Positions 8,232 to 17,568 of a DNA stretch of 64,000 bases are shown here, one piece after another. The notes beneath the pieces were generated by a model. That model was not told the origin of the DNA. It made no database searches and saw only the letters and a program-made list of their open reading frames with translations. Made by a program: the position numbers and the translations under genes. Origin of the DNA: Terrabacter sp. 28 (lineage in GTDB: Bacteria > Actinomycetota > Actinomycetes > Actinomycetales > Dermatophilaceae); the NCBI GenBank assembly GCA_000955875.1, contig JYOE01000005.1:98186-162185 (forward strand), written 5' to 3'. Every line of letters starts with the position of its first letter. The first letter of the stretch is position 1.

Positions 8232-8672
8232 TCAGTGACCGTCCGCCGCCGGCTCGACGAGCTCGACGAGCACGCCGCCGGCGTCCTTCGGGTGGATGAA
8301 GTTGACCCGGCTGTTGCTCGTGCCGCGCTTGGGGGTGTCGTAGAGCAGGCGCATCCCGCGCTCCCGCAGGGTCTCGCACACGGCCTCGATGTCGGTGACG
8401 CGGTAGGCGAGCTGCTGCATGCCGGGACCGCTGCGGTCGAGGAACTTCGCGATCGTCGACTCGGGCGAGAGCGGTGCGAGCAGCTGGATGCACGACCCGG
8501 AGTCGCCGACCGCCATCATCGCCTCGCGCACGCCCTGCTCCTCGTTCGTCTCCTCATGGAGCATCCGCATGCCGTAGGTGCCCTCGTAGAACGCGATGGC
8601 CGCGTCGAGGTCGGGCACGGCGATGCCGACGTGGTCGATGTGGGTGAACAGGGGGTCGGGAGTCGCGCTCAT
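8232..8672 (-). CDS. mce: Methylmalonyl-CoA/ethylmalonyl-CoA epimerase
   Basis: The 146-residue product is a vicinal-oxygen-chelate (glyoxalase-fold) protein. FTHIDHVGIAVPDLDAAIAFY carries the first metal His, GMQQLAYRVTDIEA supplies the central strand, and GGVLVELVEP ends with the metal-binding Glu. It interconverts (2R)- and (2S)-methylmalonyl-CoA, and in ethylmalonyl-CoA organisms also ethylmalonyl-CoA. The ATG at 8672 is chosen over much longer upstream readings because the family starts here and TACGTT lies six bases before it. It converges on the deacetylase gene and diverges from the thiolase gene. Confidence 0.93.
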   Translation of the reverse strand: MSATPDPLFTHIDHVGIAVPDLDAAIAFYEGTYGMRMLHEETNEEQGVREAMMAVGDSGSCIQLLAPLSPESTIAKFLDRSGPGMQQLAYRVTDIEAVCETLRERGMRLLYDTPKRGTSNSRVNFIHPKDAGGVLVELVEPAADGH

Positions 8673-8678
8673 GGTCCC

Positions 8679-8684
8679 AACGTA
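8679..8684 (-). promoter_or_regulatory. -10 box of the epimerase gene (leaderless type)
   Basis: TACGTT on the minus strand, six bases before the ATG at 8672. It abuts the palindrome at 8695-8717. Confidence 0.5.
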
Positions 8685-8694
8685 GGACGCCCCA

Positions 8695-8717
8695 CGGCAT
8701 ACGGCCGCCGTATGCCG
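8695..8717. promoter_or_regulatory. 23-bp palindrome between the epimerase and thiolase promoters
   Basis: CGGCATACGGC followed after one base by its exact complement GCCGTATGCCG. It is built from two facing copies of the window-wide octamer GTATGCCG and lies in the divergent promoter region, where an operator would be expected. Confidence 0.5.
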
Positions 8718-8761
8718 TGTGCGCTTGGTCATGCTCGTCCGGGGCCCTCGGGGAGCGCGAC

Positions 8762-8767
8762 TAGAGT
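8762..8767 (+). promoter_or_regulatory. Candidate -10 box of the thiolase gene
   Basis: TAGAGT lies about 42 bases before the ATG at 8809, leaving a leader of about 35 bases that carries the GAAGAGG ribosome site. Confidence 0.4.
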
Positions 8768-8808
8768 TGACGCGGACATCCCCAATGACGTCGGAAGAGG
8801 CTTCACCC

Positions 8809-10014
8809 ATGACTGCTGACCGTCCCACCTCCGTGATCGTCGCGGGCGCCCGCACCCCCATGGGTCGGCTGCTCGGCTCGCTCAAGGACTTCTCCGGATC
8901 GGACCTCGGTGGCATCGCCATCAAGGGCGCCCTCGAGAAGGCGGGCGTGGCCCCCGAGCAGGTCGAGTACGTCATCATGGGCCAGGTGCTGCAGGCCGGC
9001 GCCGGCCAGATCCCGGCCCGCCAGGCCGCGCACGCCGCCGGCATCCCGATGACCGTCCCGGCCCTCACCATCAACAAGGTCTGCCTCTCCGGCATCAACG
9101 CCATCGCCATGGCCGACCAGCTCATCCGCGCCGGCGAGTTCGACGTCGTCGTCGCCGGCGGCCAGGAGTCGATGACCAACGCGCCGCACCTCATGACGAA
9201 GTCGCGCGAGGGCTACAAGTACGGCGACGTGACGATGCGCGACCACATGGCCTACGACGGTCTGTGGGACGCCTTCACCGACCAGGCGATGGGGCTGCTC
9301 ACCGAGCAGGCCAACACCGGGTCGCAGGCCTTCACGCGCGAGGAGCAGGACGAGTTCTCGGCCCGCTCGCACCAGCTCGCCGCCAAGGCCTGGAAGGACG
9401 GCCTCTTCGACGACGAGGTCGTCCCCGTCTCGATCCCGCAGCGCAAGGGTGACCCGGTCGAGTTCAAGAACGACGAGGGAATCCGCGCCGACACGACCGC
9501 TGCCTCGCTCGCCGGCCTGCGCCCGGCGTTCAGCAAGGACGGCACCATCACGGCCGGCTCGGCCTCGCAGATCTCCGACGGCGCCGCCGCAGTCGTCGTC
9601 ATGAGCAAGGCGAAGGCGGAGGAGCTCGGCCTCTCGTGGATCGCCGAGATCGGTGCCCACGGTGTCGTCGCCGGTCCCGACTCGACCCTGCAGCAGCAGC
9701 CCGCCCGCGCCATCGCCCGCGCCTGCGAGAAGGAGGGCATCACGCCCGCCGACCTCGACCTCGTCGAGATCAACGAGGCCTTCGCGGCGGTCGGTCTGGC
9801 CTCCGCCAAGGAGCTCGGGATCGACGTGGACAAGGTCAACGTCAACGGCGGCGCGATCGCGCTGGGCCACCCGATCGGCATGTCCGGTGCCCGCATCGCC
9901 CTGCACCTCGCGCTCGAGCTGGGGCGTCGTGGTGGTGGCGTCGGTGCAGCCGCCCTCTGCGGCGGTGGCGGCCAGGGCGACGCGCTCATCGTCCGCGTTC
10001 CCGCGTCCGCCTGA
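8809..10014 (+). CDS. Acetyl-CoA C-acetyltransferase (thiolase)
   Basis: A 401-residue degradative/biosynthetic thiolase that condenses or cleaves acetoacetyl-CoA. It has the nucleophilic Cys in [14 protein letters not shown] (near residue 89), EINEAFAAV, the [19 protein letters not shown] block with the active-site His, and the second Cys in [12 protein letters not shown]. The start at 8809 follows a GAAGAGG site; an in-frame ATG at 8785 has no such site. With the duplicated 3-hydroxyacyl-CoA dehydrogenase and ccr it supplies the acetyl-CoA to crotonyl-CoA arm of the ethylmalonyl-CoA pathway (inference from co-location). Confidence 0.95.
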   Translation: MTADRPTSVIVAGARTPMGRLLGSLKDFSGSDLGGIAIKGALEKAGVAPEQVEYVIMGQVLQAGAGQIPARQAAHAAGIPMTVPALTINKVCLSGINAIAMADQLIRAGEFDVVVAGGQESMTNAPHLMTKSREGYKYGDVTMRDHMAYDGLWDAFTDQAMGLLTEQANTGSQAFTREEQDEFSARSHQLAAKAWKDGLFDDEVVPVSIPQRKGDPVEFKNDEGIRADTTAASLAGLRPAFSKDGTITAGSASQISDGAAAVVVMSKAKAEELGLSWIAEIGAHGVVAGPDSTLQQQPARAIARACEKEGITPADLDLVEINEAFAAVGLASAKELGIDVDKVNVNGGAIALGHPIGMSGARIALHLALELGRRGGGVGAAALCGGGGQGDALIVRVPASA

Positions 10015-10035
10015 CAACCGCCCATCCGTAGCCGC

Positions 10036-11001
10036 GTGGCGCGCCGACCCGTCGACGTCCCCGCCCTGGTCGAGTCGGCCAGGGCGGGTTCGCCGCGCGC
10101 CGTGGCGCGTCTCATCTCCCTCGTCGAGGACGGCCACCCGGCGCTGCGTGAGGTGATGGCCGCCCTTGCGCCACATGCGGGTTCGGCGTGGGTCATCGGT
10201 CTCACGGGCTCGCCCGGCGTGGGCAAGTCGACGACGACCACGGCGCTCGTCGGGGCGTTCCGCGAGCGACGTCTGCGGGTCGGGGTGCTCGCGGTCGACC
10301 CGTCGTCGCCCTTCTCGGGCGGGGCGCTGCTCGGCGACCGCATCCGCATGCAGGACCACGTCCTCGACCCCGAGGTCTACATCCGGTCGATGGCCTCCCG
10401 AGGACACCTCGGCGGTCTCTCCTGGACCACGCCGCAGGCCATCCGGGTGCTCGACGCAGCGGGGTGCGACGTCGTGCTCGTGGAGACGGTCGGCGTCGGC
10501 CAGTCCGAGGTCGAGATCGCCGGGCTCGCCGACACCTCGATCGTGCTGCTCGCGCCCGGCATGGGCGACGGCATCCAGGCCGCCAAGGCCGGCATCCTCG
10601 AGATCGGCGACGTCTTCGTCGTCAACAAGGCCGACCGGGACGGTGCCGACGCGACCGTGCGCGACCTGCGGCACATGATCTCGCTCGGCGACCGCACCGA
10701 GCCGGGCCTGTGGCGGCCACCGGTCGTGAAAACCGTTGCGGCACAAGGTGTCGGCATCGACGAGGTAATGGAGGCGCTCGACAAGCACCGCGCCCACGTC
10801 GAGGAGAACGGTGAGCTCGCGCGGCGTCGGGAGCGGCGCGCCGCCGACGAGATCGAGACCATCGCGCTCGCGACGCTCCGCTCGCGGCTCGGTGACCTCG
10901 GCGGTCGCGACAGCGTGCTGGCGCTGGCCCGCGAGGTGCTTGCCGGCACCACCGACCCGTATGCCGCCGCGGACCGTCTGGTGGAGCAGCTCGGCTCCTG
11001 A
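10036..11001 (+). CDS. meaB: Methylmalonyl-CoA mutase-associated GTPase MeaB
   Basis: A 321-residue G3E-family GTPase that protects and loads adenosylcobalamin-dependent methylmalonyl-CoA mutase. Walker A is GLTGSPGVGKST, followed by VDPSSPFSGGALLGDRIRM (family-specific), VETVGVGQSEVEI (Walker B region) and NKAD for guanine recognition. The GTG start lies 21 bases after the thiolase stop, so the two are probably co-transcribed. The mutase itself is not in this window. Confidence 0.94.
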   Translation: MARRPVDVPALVESARAGSPRAVARLISLVEDGHPALREVMAALAPHAGSAWVIGLTGSPGVGKSTTTTALVGAFRERRLRVGVLAVDPSSPFSGGALLGDRIRMQDHVLDPEVYIRSMASRGHLGGLSWTTPQAIRVLDAAGCDVVLVETVGVGQSEVEIAGLADTSIVLLAPGMGDGIQAAKAGILEIGDVFVVNKADRDGADATVRDLRHMISLGDRTEPGLWRPPVVKTVAAQGVGIDEVMEALDKHRAHVEENGELARRRERRAADEIETIALATLRSRLGDLGGRDSVLALAREVLAGTTDPYAAADRLVEQLGS

Positions 11002-11154
11002 CCGCGCGTCGGACACGACCCTGCTCGACCGCCAGGCATCCCGCGGAGTTCGTGTGTGCCTTGGGGACGCGTCACTGCGGGGGGCAGGAGGACGAGGGCG
11101 GCGGCACACGAAAACCCGTTGTCGGCGGGGGAGCCCCGGTGTCACCGTCGAGAC

Positions 11155-12162
11155 ATGGACATCATCCCGCTCGACCGTGACGACGACGTCATGCTCAAAG
11201 GGCTCTTCGGCGTCGCGACCCGCAGCGAGGCGGTCTCCCGCGTGCAGCCGATCCAGCGCTCCGAGGACGAGTTCCTCAAGATGGTGCGCTTCTCGTTCCC
11301 GGGGGAGCGCGAGGAGGGGGCCGTCGCCGTCGTCGACGGCTCACCCGTCGGCTGGACGCGCGTCTTCTTCCCCGAGCGCGACAACCTCGACAAGTGCTGG
11401 AACGACCTCGCGGTCGACCCGGAGCACCGGGGCCGCGGCATCGGCTCGGCCCTGCTCGAGTGGACGGAGGAGCGGGCACGTGCCGCCGGCCGCGACATGC
11501 TCCTGACCGAGGTCTACGTGCCCGTCGGCGACCGCGAGTCGCACGCCGACCGCGAGTTCGCCCTCAGGCGTGGGTATGCCGTGTCGAGCGTCGAGATCGT
11601 CCGCTCCCTTCCGCTGCCCGTCCCGGCGGACGTGCTCGCCGAGCACCGTCGGCGCTCGGCGGAGGCCATGGGTGATCAGTTCGAGCTGAGCGTCCACGTC
11701 GACGGGGTGCCGGAGCACCTGCGCCAGGGCGTGTGCGACGCCTCCAACCGGCTCATCCTCGACGCGCCCACGGGTGACGTCGAGTTCGAGCCGGAGTCGA
11801 TGACGGTCGACGACTACCAGACGATGCTCGAGCACCAGCGCGACATGGGACGCCGGATGGTGACGGCCGTCGCCGTGCACCGGGCCACGGGCGTCGTGGC
11901 CGCCTACACCGACCTGTCGGTCCCGGCGGGCGATCCCGACGTGGTGTTCCAGTGGGGCACGCTGGTGCTGCCCGAGTTCCGTGGTCACCGCCTCGGCATG
12001 GCCGTCAAGGTCGCCAACCTCGACGAGCTGGCGCGCATCGCGCCGGACCGTCGGTCGGTCCAGACGATGAACGACGAGCAGAACCCGTGGATGGTCCAGA
12101 TCAACAAGGACCTCGGCTTCGAGATCATCGAAGAGGCGCTGTCGGTGAAGAAGGCGTTCTGA
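11155..12162 (+). CDS. Double GNAT-domain acetyltransferase
   Basis: A 335-residue protein with two GNAT folds in tandem. The first acetyl-CoA loop is EHRGRGIGSALLEW (about residue 92). The second copy reads FQWGTLVLPEFRGHRLGMAVKVANL (about residue 265), followed by MNDEQNPWMVQINKDLGF, the usual GNAT C-terminal signature. Tandem GNATs in Actinobacteria include mycothiol synthase, but this one does not show enough to call it MshD. The ATG at 11155 is favoured because CACCGT lies six bases upstream and the first domain begins at once. Substrate unknown. Confidence 0.82.
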   Translation: MDIIPLDRDDDVMLKGLFGVATRSEAVSRVQPIQRSEDEFLKMVRFSFPGEREEGAVAVVDGSPVGWTRVFFPERDNLDKCWNDLAVDPEHRGRGIGSALLEWTEERARAAGRDMLLTEVYVPVGDRESHADREFALRRGYAVSSVEIVRSLPLPVPADVLAEHRRRSAEAMGDQFELSVHVDGVPEHLRQGVCDASNRLILDAPTGDVEFEPESMTVDDYQTMLEHQRDMGRRMVTAVAVHRATGVVAAYTDLSVPAGDPDVVFQWGTLVLPEFRGHRLGMAVKVANLDELARIAPDRRSVQTMNDEQNPWMVQINKDLGFEIIEEALSVKKAF

Positions 12163-12182
12163 CTCCCGGCAGGGCGACGCAG

Positions 12183-12238
12183 GGGTGACGACGGTCGGGT
12201 GACGGGTGGGGTGACGGCCGGGGTGGCTCCGGGGTGAC
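12183..12238. repeat. Four copies of GGGTGAC in a G-rich spacer
   Basis: GGGTGAC starts at 12183, 12197, 12209 and 12232, between the double-GNAT stop and the next gene's promoter. The same strand carries at least six runs of three or four G in 56 bases, so it could fold as a G-quadruplex or be a repeated protein site. Confidence 0.5.
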
Positions 12239-12262
12239 TCCGGCGCGACGGAGCGGGCGGCA

Positions 12263-12268
12263 TACGGT
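12263..12268 (+). promoter_or_regulatory. -10 box of the thiamine-binding-family gene (leaderless type)
   Basis: TACGGT ends six bases before the ATG at 12275. It overlaps a CGGCATAC octamer (12258-12265). Confidence 0.5.
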
Positions 12269-12274
12269 GAGGCC

Positions 12275-12589
12275 ATGCTGATCGCCTTCTCCGTCGCCCC
12301 CACCGTCGCGGCCGACGACACCGGATCGGTGTCCGAGGCCGTCGCCCGTGCCATCCGCGTCGTCCGTGACTCAGGGCTGCCGCACCGCACGGACGCCATG
12401 TTCACGACGATCGAAGGGGAGTGGGACGAGTGCATGGCTGTCGTGAAGCAGTGCTGCGACGTGCTGGCGGAGAGCTCACCGCGTGTCGGTCTCGTGCTCA
12501 AGGCGGACATCCGGCCCGGCTTCACGGGCGAGCTCGACGGCAAGCTCGAGCGGCTCGAGGATGCTCTCGACCGTCAGCGAGATGAGTGA
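12275..12589 (+). CDS. MTH1187/YkoF-type thiamine-binding protein
   Basis: A 104-residue protein of the MTH1187 (DUF77) family, with MLIAFSVAPTVAADDTGSVSEAVARA and the following HRTDAMFTTIEGEWDECMAVVKQC. Family members form ferredoxin-like oligomers, and some bind thiamine or hydroxymethylpyrimidine. Its last eight bases overlap the start of the next gene, so the two are translationally coupled. Its physiological role is not established. Confidence 0.88.
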   Translation: MLIAFSVAPTVAADDTGSVSEAVARAIRVVRDSGLPHRTDAMFTTIEGEWDECMAVVKQCCDVLAESSPRVGLVLKADIRPGFTGELDGKLERLEDALDRQRDE

Positions 12590-13106
12590 GCACCGCTGGC
12601 AGCTGAGGCCGCTCGCGCTCGATGACTGCGACGAGCTGGGGCGGGTGCACATCGCCGTCTGGCGCGACGCGTACTCGGGGATCATGCCCGACGACTACCT
12701 CGCCGGTCTCAGCGACGAGCGGTCCGCCGACCGCTGGCGTGCTGTCGCCGGCCAGCCTCTTGATGCCCCGGCGCGCACCCTCGTGGTGGTGGACGAGAGG
12801 GGGCGGCTCGCGGGCTTCGGCAGTGCCGGGCCGAGCCGCGACGACGACGCACCCACCGAGTGGGAGCTGTATGCCGTGAACCTGGCCGCCGCCGCGCGGG
12901 GCACCGGCGTCGCGGACCGGCTCCTCGACGAGCTCCTCGACGACCGTGACGCGACCCTCTGGGTGCTCGAGGACAACGCTCGGGCGAGGGCCTTCTACAC
13001 GCGGCGCGGCTTCGTCGACGAGGGCGGCCGCGACCAGCACCCGGCCACCGGCGCCCCCGAGATGCGGCTGGTGAGGCGGGCGAGTCCCACGATGCGGCCC
13101 GGCTGA
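12582..13106 (+). CDS. GNAT family N-acetyltransferase
   Basis: A 174-residue single GNAT domain. RPLALDDCDELGRVHIAVWRDAY opens the fold, LYAVNLAAAARGTGVADRLL carries the acetyl-CoA loop in degenerate form (RGTGVA instead of RGxGxG/A), and NARARAFYTRRGFVDEG is the conserved end. The ATG overlaps the previous stop (ATGAGTGA, 12582-12589). It might modify a small molecule or a protein; nothing shows which. Confidence 0.85.
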   Translation: MSEHRWQLRPLALDDCDELGRVHIAVWRDAYSGIMPDDYLAGLSDERSADRWRAVAGQPLDAPARTLVVVDERGRLAGFGSAGPSRDDDAPTEWELYAVNLAAAARGTGVADRLLDELLDDRDATLWVLEDNARARAFYTRRGFVDEGGRDQHPATGAPEMRLVRRASPTMRPG

Positions 13107-13348
13107 GTCCGATCCCGTCGGTTCGCGGCCGGCGGCGGGGGACGCACAGCGGTCATCTGGGGACAAACGGCGACAGGGCCAACCGGCCGGTAATTTGCGT
13201 CACCCCGCACGAATCGCGCCCGGATTGTCCGTCATTGTCCGGCGACGCGCCTTTCGGCGGATTGGGGCTGCGGGTGCCCTGCGCCGTATCGTGGGGCGCG
13301 GTCGAGGCTCATCGGCCGCATCCCCCTGCACCATCGAAAGGCTCACCC
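13107..13348. other. 242-bp spacer upstream of the lipoprotein gene
   Basis: Nothing coding is convincing here. The stretch around 13180-13200 (ACCGGCCGGTAATTTGCG) is the most AT-rich part and probably holds the promoter. ACCGGCCGGT at 13182-13191 is a ten-base palindrome. I cannot pick a certain -10 box. Confidence 0.4.
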
Positions 13349-14335
13349 ATGCCCCGCCCTGCGATCCGACGTGCCATGGCCGCCGTGCTCGCGTCCACCG
13401 CGCTGCTCTCGGCGTGCACCGGCAACGCCGACGACGGCACCGACGGCACCGGCGTGTCGGCGACCCCCGTGGTCGCGCCTGACGCTGCCGCGACCACCGC
13501 GTCCTCGGCAGTGGCGGCCGCCGCATCCGCGTCGCTCGACGCGTCGGCCGGCGGAGCCGCAGCCCGCGACAAGGCCTTCGCAGGTGTCGCTCTCGAGTCG
13601 GCGAACGCGTACGCAAAGACGCTCCCTGGTCGAACGGCGGCGGAGAAGGCCGAGGCAGAGCTCGCCACGACGGGCGTCAAGGTGCTCGGGATCTCCCGCG
13701 AGGGTGACAAGCCGCGCCAGATCCTCGCCCAGACGACTCTCAAGAAGACCGGCGCGGCCGTGCTCGTGCTCCTCGTCGGCGACGACGGTGGCGCGTTCAA
13801 GGCCGCAGCCGTGACGCCGATGCTGCCCGACGCGAAGCTCGACGCGCTCGACCCGACGAGCGACGGTTCGGCCGCGGTCGCCGAGGGCAAGGGCCTCGTC
13901 GCCTCGCCCGACGACGTCCTGGCAGCGTTCGCCGCCTCGGTGAAGTTCCCCAAGCCGACCGCGGCCAAGGTGCTGGCCGCCGACCCGCTCTCGGAGCAGC
14001 TGCGCCAGTCCGCGAACGCACAGTCGCAGGCCCTGAAGAACCAGGGTGCCTTCACCCAGGACCACGAGCCGAAGGGCGTCATCGGCGGCCTGCGTCTCAA
14101 GGACGGCAACGGCGCGATCGTCTTCGGCCACCTCGTGCGCCACGACACCATCGCGATGCGCACGCCGGTCAAGCTCACCCCGGCCAAGGACCTCACGCTC
14201 CTGACCGGCATCAAGCAGATCACCACCGAGGCCGACCTCACCTCCAACGAGGTCGTCGCCATCGTCATCCCCGCGACTGGACAGGCCCGCATCGTCGCCG
14301 CCTCGGACCAGCTCGTCGCCGGCTCGGGTCGGTGA
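13349..14335 (+). CDS. Putative lipoprotein of unknown function
   Basis: A 328-residue product. A short basic start and hydrophobic stretch (RRAMAAVLASTALLSAC) end in the lipobox LLSAC, so the mature protein should be lipid-anchored at residue Cys22. A low-complexity Ala/Ser/Thr linker follows (residues 23-75), then a folded domain with no motif I can name. The ATG has a GAAAGG site upstream. It lies 14 bases before the thioredoxin-like gene; a joint role in envelope protein quality control is possible but unproven. Confidence 0.75.
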   Translation: MPRPAIRRAMAAVLASTALLSACTGNADDGTDGTGVSATPVVAPDAAATTASSAVAAAASASLDASAGGAAARDKAFAGVALESANAYAKTLPGRTAAEKAEAELATTGVKVLGISREGDKPRQILAQTTLKKTGAAVLVLLVGDDGGAFKAAAVTPMLPDAKLDALDPTSDGSAAVAEGKGLVASPDDVLAAFAASVKFPKPTAAKVLAADPLSEQLRQSANAQSQALKNQGAFTQDHEPKGVIGGLRLKDGNGAIVFGHLVRHDTIAMRTPVKLTPAKDLTLLTGIKQITTEADLTSNEVVAIVIPATGQARIVAASDQLVAGSGR

Positions 14336-14337
14336 GG

Positions 14338-14343
14338 CAGGAT
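14338..14343 (+). promoter_or_regulatory. -10 box of the CnoX-like gene (leaderless type)
   Basis: CAGGAT ends six bases before the ATG at 14350 and overlaps the end of the preceding lipoprotein gene region. Confidence 0.4.
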
Positions 14344-14349
14344 TGATCT

Positions 14350-15300
14350 ATGAGTCACCAGCCATTCACCGCAGCAGCACTTCGCGGTGCCGTCGACCTG
14401 TCCTCGCTGAAGCGTCCGGCCCCGCAGGGTGGCCCCGCATCAGGCGCGGGCTCCACCTCCGCGGACGCTGCCTCCCTCGTCGTCGAGGGCACTGACGCCT
14501 CGATCCGCGATGTGCTCGCAGCCTCGGCGACCCACCCGGTCGTCATGGTGCTGTGGTCGCCGCGGCTGCAGGAGTCGGCCGACTTCGTCGCGACGTTCGG
14601 CGCCATCGCCCGCCGCTACGCCGGGCGCTTCCAGCTCGTGACGGTCGACGTCGACGCGAACCCGACCATCCTGCAGGCCTTCCAGGTGCAGGCGGTCCCG
14701 GTCTCCTTCGCGTTCGTGCAGGGTCAGCCCGTGCCGCTCTTCGAGGGCGTGCAGCCCGACGACCAGGTCACCGCCGTGATCGACCAGGTGCTTGCTCTCG
14801 CCGCGCAGCACGGGGTGACCGGCACGGTCGCGGTCGACGGTGCGCAGCCGTCGGACGGCGCCGGCGACGTCGACGAGGAGCCGCCGCTGCCGCCGCTGCA
14901 CCAGAAGGCTTTCGACGCCATCGAGGCGGGCGACCTCGAGGGAGCCGCCGACGCCTACCGCGAGGCGCTCCTGCAGAGTCCCGCCGACGTCGACGCGAAG
15001 GTCGGGCTCGCGCAGGTCGGCCTCATGCAGCGCACGCAGGACGTCGACCTCCAGGCCGCTCGTGCCGCAGCGGCAGCCGCCCCGACCGACGTCGACGCCC
15101 AGATCCTCGTCGCCGACCTCGACCTGCTCGGAGGTCACGTCGAGGACGCCTTCGTGCGCCTCATCGACACGGTGCGAGTCACGGCTGACGCCGACCGCAA
15201 CAAGGCCCGCGAGCACCTCGTGGAGCTCTTCGAGGTCGTGGGCTCGGCCGACGAGCGCGTGGCCAGGGCCCGCAAGTCGCTCATGAGCGCCCTCTTCTGA
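14350..15300 (+). CDS. CnoX-like thioredoxin-fold/TPR co-chaperone
   Basis: A 316-residue protein. A thioredoxin fold (residues 42-155) reads VVMVLWSPRLQES where thioredoxins have WCGPC, so both redox cysteines are replaced (Ser70 and Leu73). A TPR-like helical region (about 185-310) begins FDAIEAGDLEGAADAYREALLQSPADVDAKVGLAQ. This arrangement matches YbbN/CnoX, a holdase that passes substrates to GroEL/ES and DnaK. The E. coli protein is likewise not a normal thioredoxin. Activity here should be chaperone-like, not disulfide exchange (inference). It ends at a strong terminator. Confidence 0.88.
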   Translation: MSHQPFTAAALRGAVDLSSLKRPAPQGGPASGAGSTSADAASLVVEGTDASIRDVLAASATHPVVMVLWSPRLQESADFVATFGAIARRYAGRFQLVTVDVDANPTILQAFQVQAVPVSFAFVQGQPVPLFEGVQPDDQVTAVIDQVLALAAQHGVTGTVAVDGAQPSDGAGDVDEEPPLPPLHQKAFDAIEAGDLEGAADAYREALLQSPADVDAKVGLAQVGLMQRTQDVDLQAARAAAAAAPTDVDAQILVADLDLLGGHVEDAFVRLIDTVRVTADADRNKAREHLVELFEVVGSADERVARARKSLMSALF

Positions 15301-15311
15301 CGTGTTCGCGC

Positions 15312-15345
15312 AGGAGCGGTCCGTCCCTCGGGGCGGACCGCTCCT
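15312..15345. terminator. Terminator after the CnoX-like gene
   Basis: Perfect 12-bp stem (AGGAGCGGTCCG and complement) with a ten-base loop, between the convergent cnoX-like gene and the glycogen operon's last gene. Confidence 0.8.
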
Positions 15346-15409
15346 TGCGTCCGTCGAAGGGTGACGGAGCGTTCTCTCGATCGAGAGGTGACGGGTGGTC
15401 GCCCGGTCG

Positions 15410-15921
15410 TCAGTCGGTGGTGGCGGTGTCGACCACCGACTCGGCGAGGCGCTCGACCACCTCGGCGGCGGTGCCCGCGAGCGACTCCGCGTCGTCGGTG
15501 TCGGGCGGCGTCGTCACCCACAGCCCCCATCCCGGCGTCGACGGGTCGATGCCGGTGCCGACGACCACGAGGTGCACCGGGGCCGGCGCCGCCAGGTCGA
15601 GGTAGTCCTCCAGGCGGTCACCCTCGACCCGGTCGACGACGACGACGTCGTAGCCCTCGATGAGGTAGGTCTCCGCCAGCGCGAGGCCGGCCGACCAGCG
15701 CAGCAGCTGGCGCCGAATCAGCCCGACGGCCGTGAGCTCGCCGCCGGAGTCGCCCTGGGCGGCCTCGACGAGCATGGCGTCGAGCACCTGGCCGTCGACG
15801 ACGACCGAGCTGCCCAGCCGTTCGCCGATGGCGCGACCCAGCCGGCCCAGGCTCGACGCGTCGGCGCCCGTGACGAGCACGAGCCGGCCGGGGGTGCCGG
15901 CCGGCTCGGGGACGGAAGCCG

Positions 15922-15925
<4 letters not shown>
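15410..15925 (-). CDS. Degenerate P-loop kinase-like protein, last gene of the glgE operon
   Basis: The 171-residue product opens like a small-molecule kinase: [34 protein letters not shown]. The expected Walker A Gly-Lys-Ser/Thr is absent; it reads GADASSLGR. The rest ([28 protein letters not shown]...PVHLVVVGT) also resembles the AAA_33/chloramphenicol-phosphotransferase type of P-loop fold. Without the lysine, ATP hydrolysis is doubtful, so it may be a regulatory or carrier-binding remnant. ATG at 15925 overlaps the pgm stop in an ATGA, so it is translated together with the glucan enzymes. I cannot assign a function. Confidence 0.7.

Positions 15926-17564
<1,639 letters not shown>

Positions 17565-17568
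<4 letters not shown>

Noticed and set aside
11155..12162. Mycothiol synthase MshD for the double-GNAT protein
   Set aside because: Tandem GNAT layout fits, but typical MshD segments are not recognisable and no mycothiol gene is adjacent.
12582..13106. Calling this GNAT a specific acetyltransferase such as RimI
   Set aside because: The acetyl-CoA loop is degenerate and no substrate-specific motif or neighbour supports a name.
14350..15300. Active thioredoxin
   Set aside because: Both CxxC cysteines are replaced, so disulfide exchange at that site is not possible.
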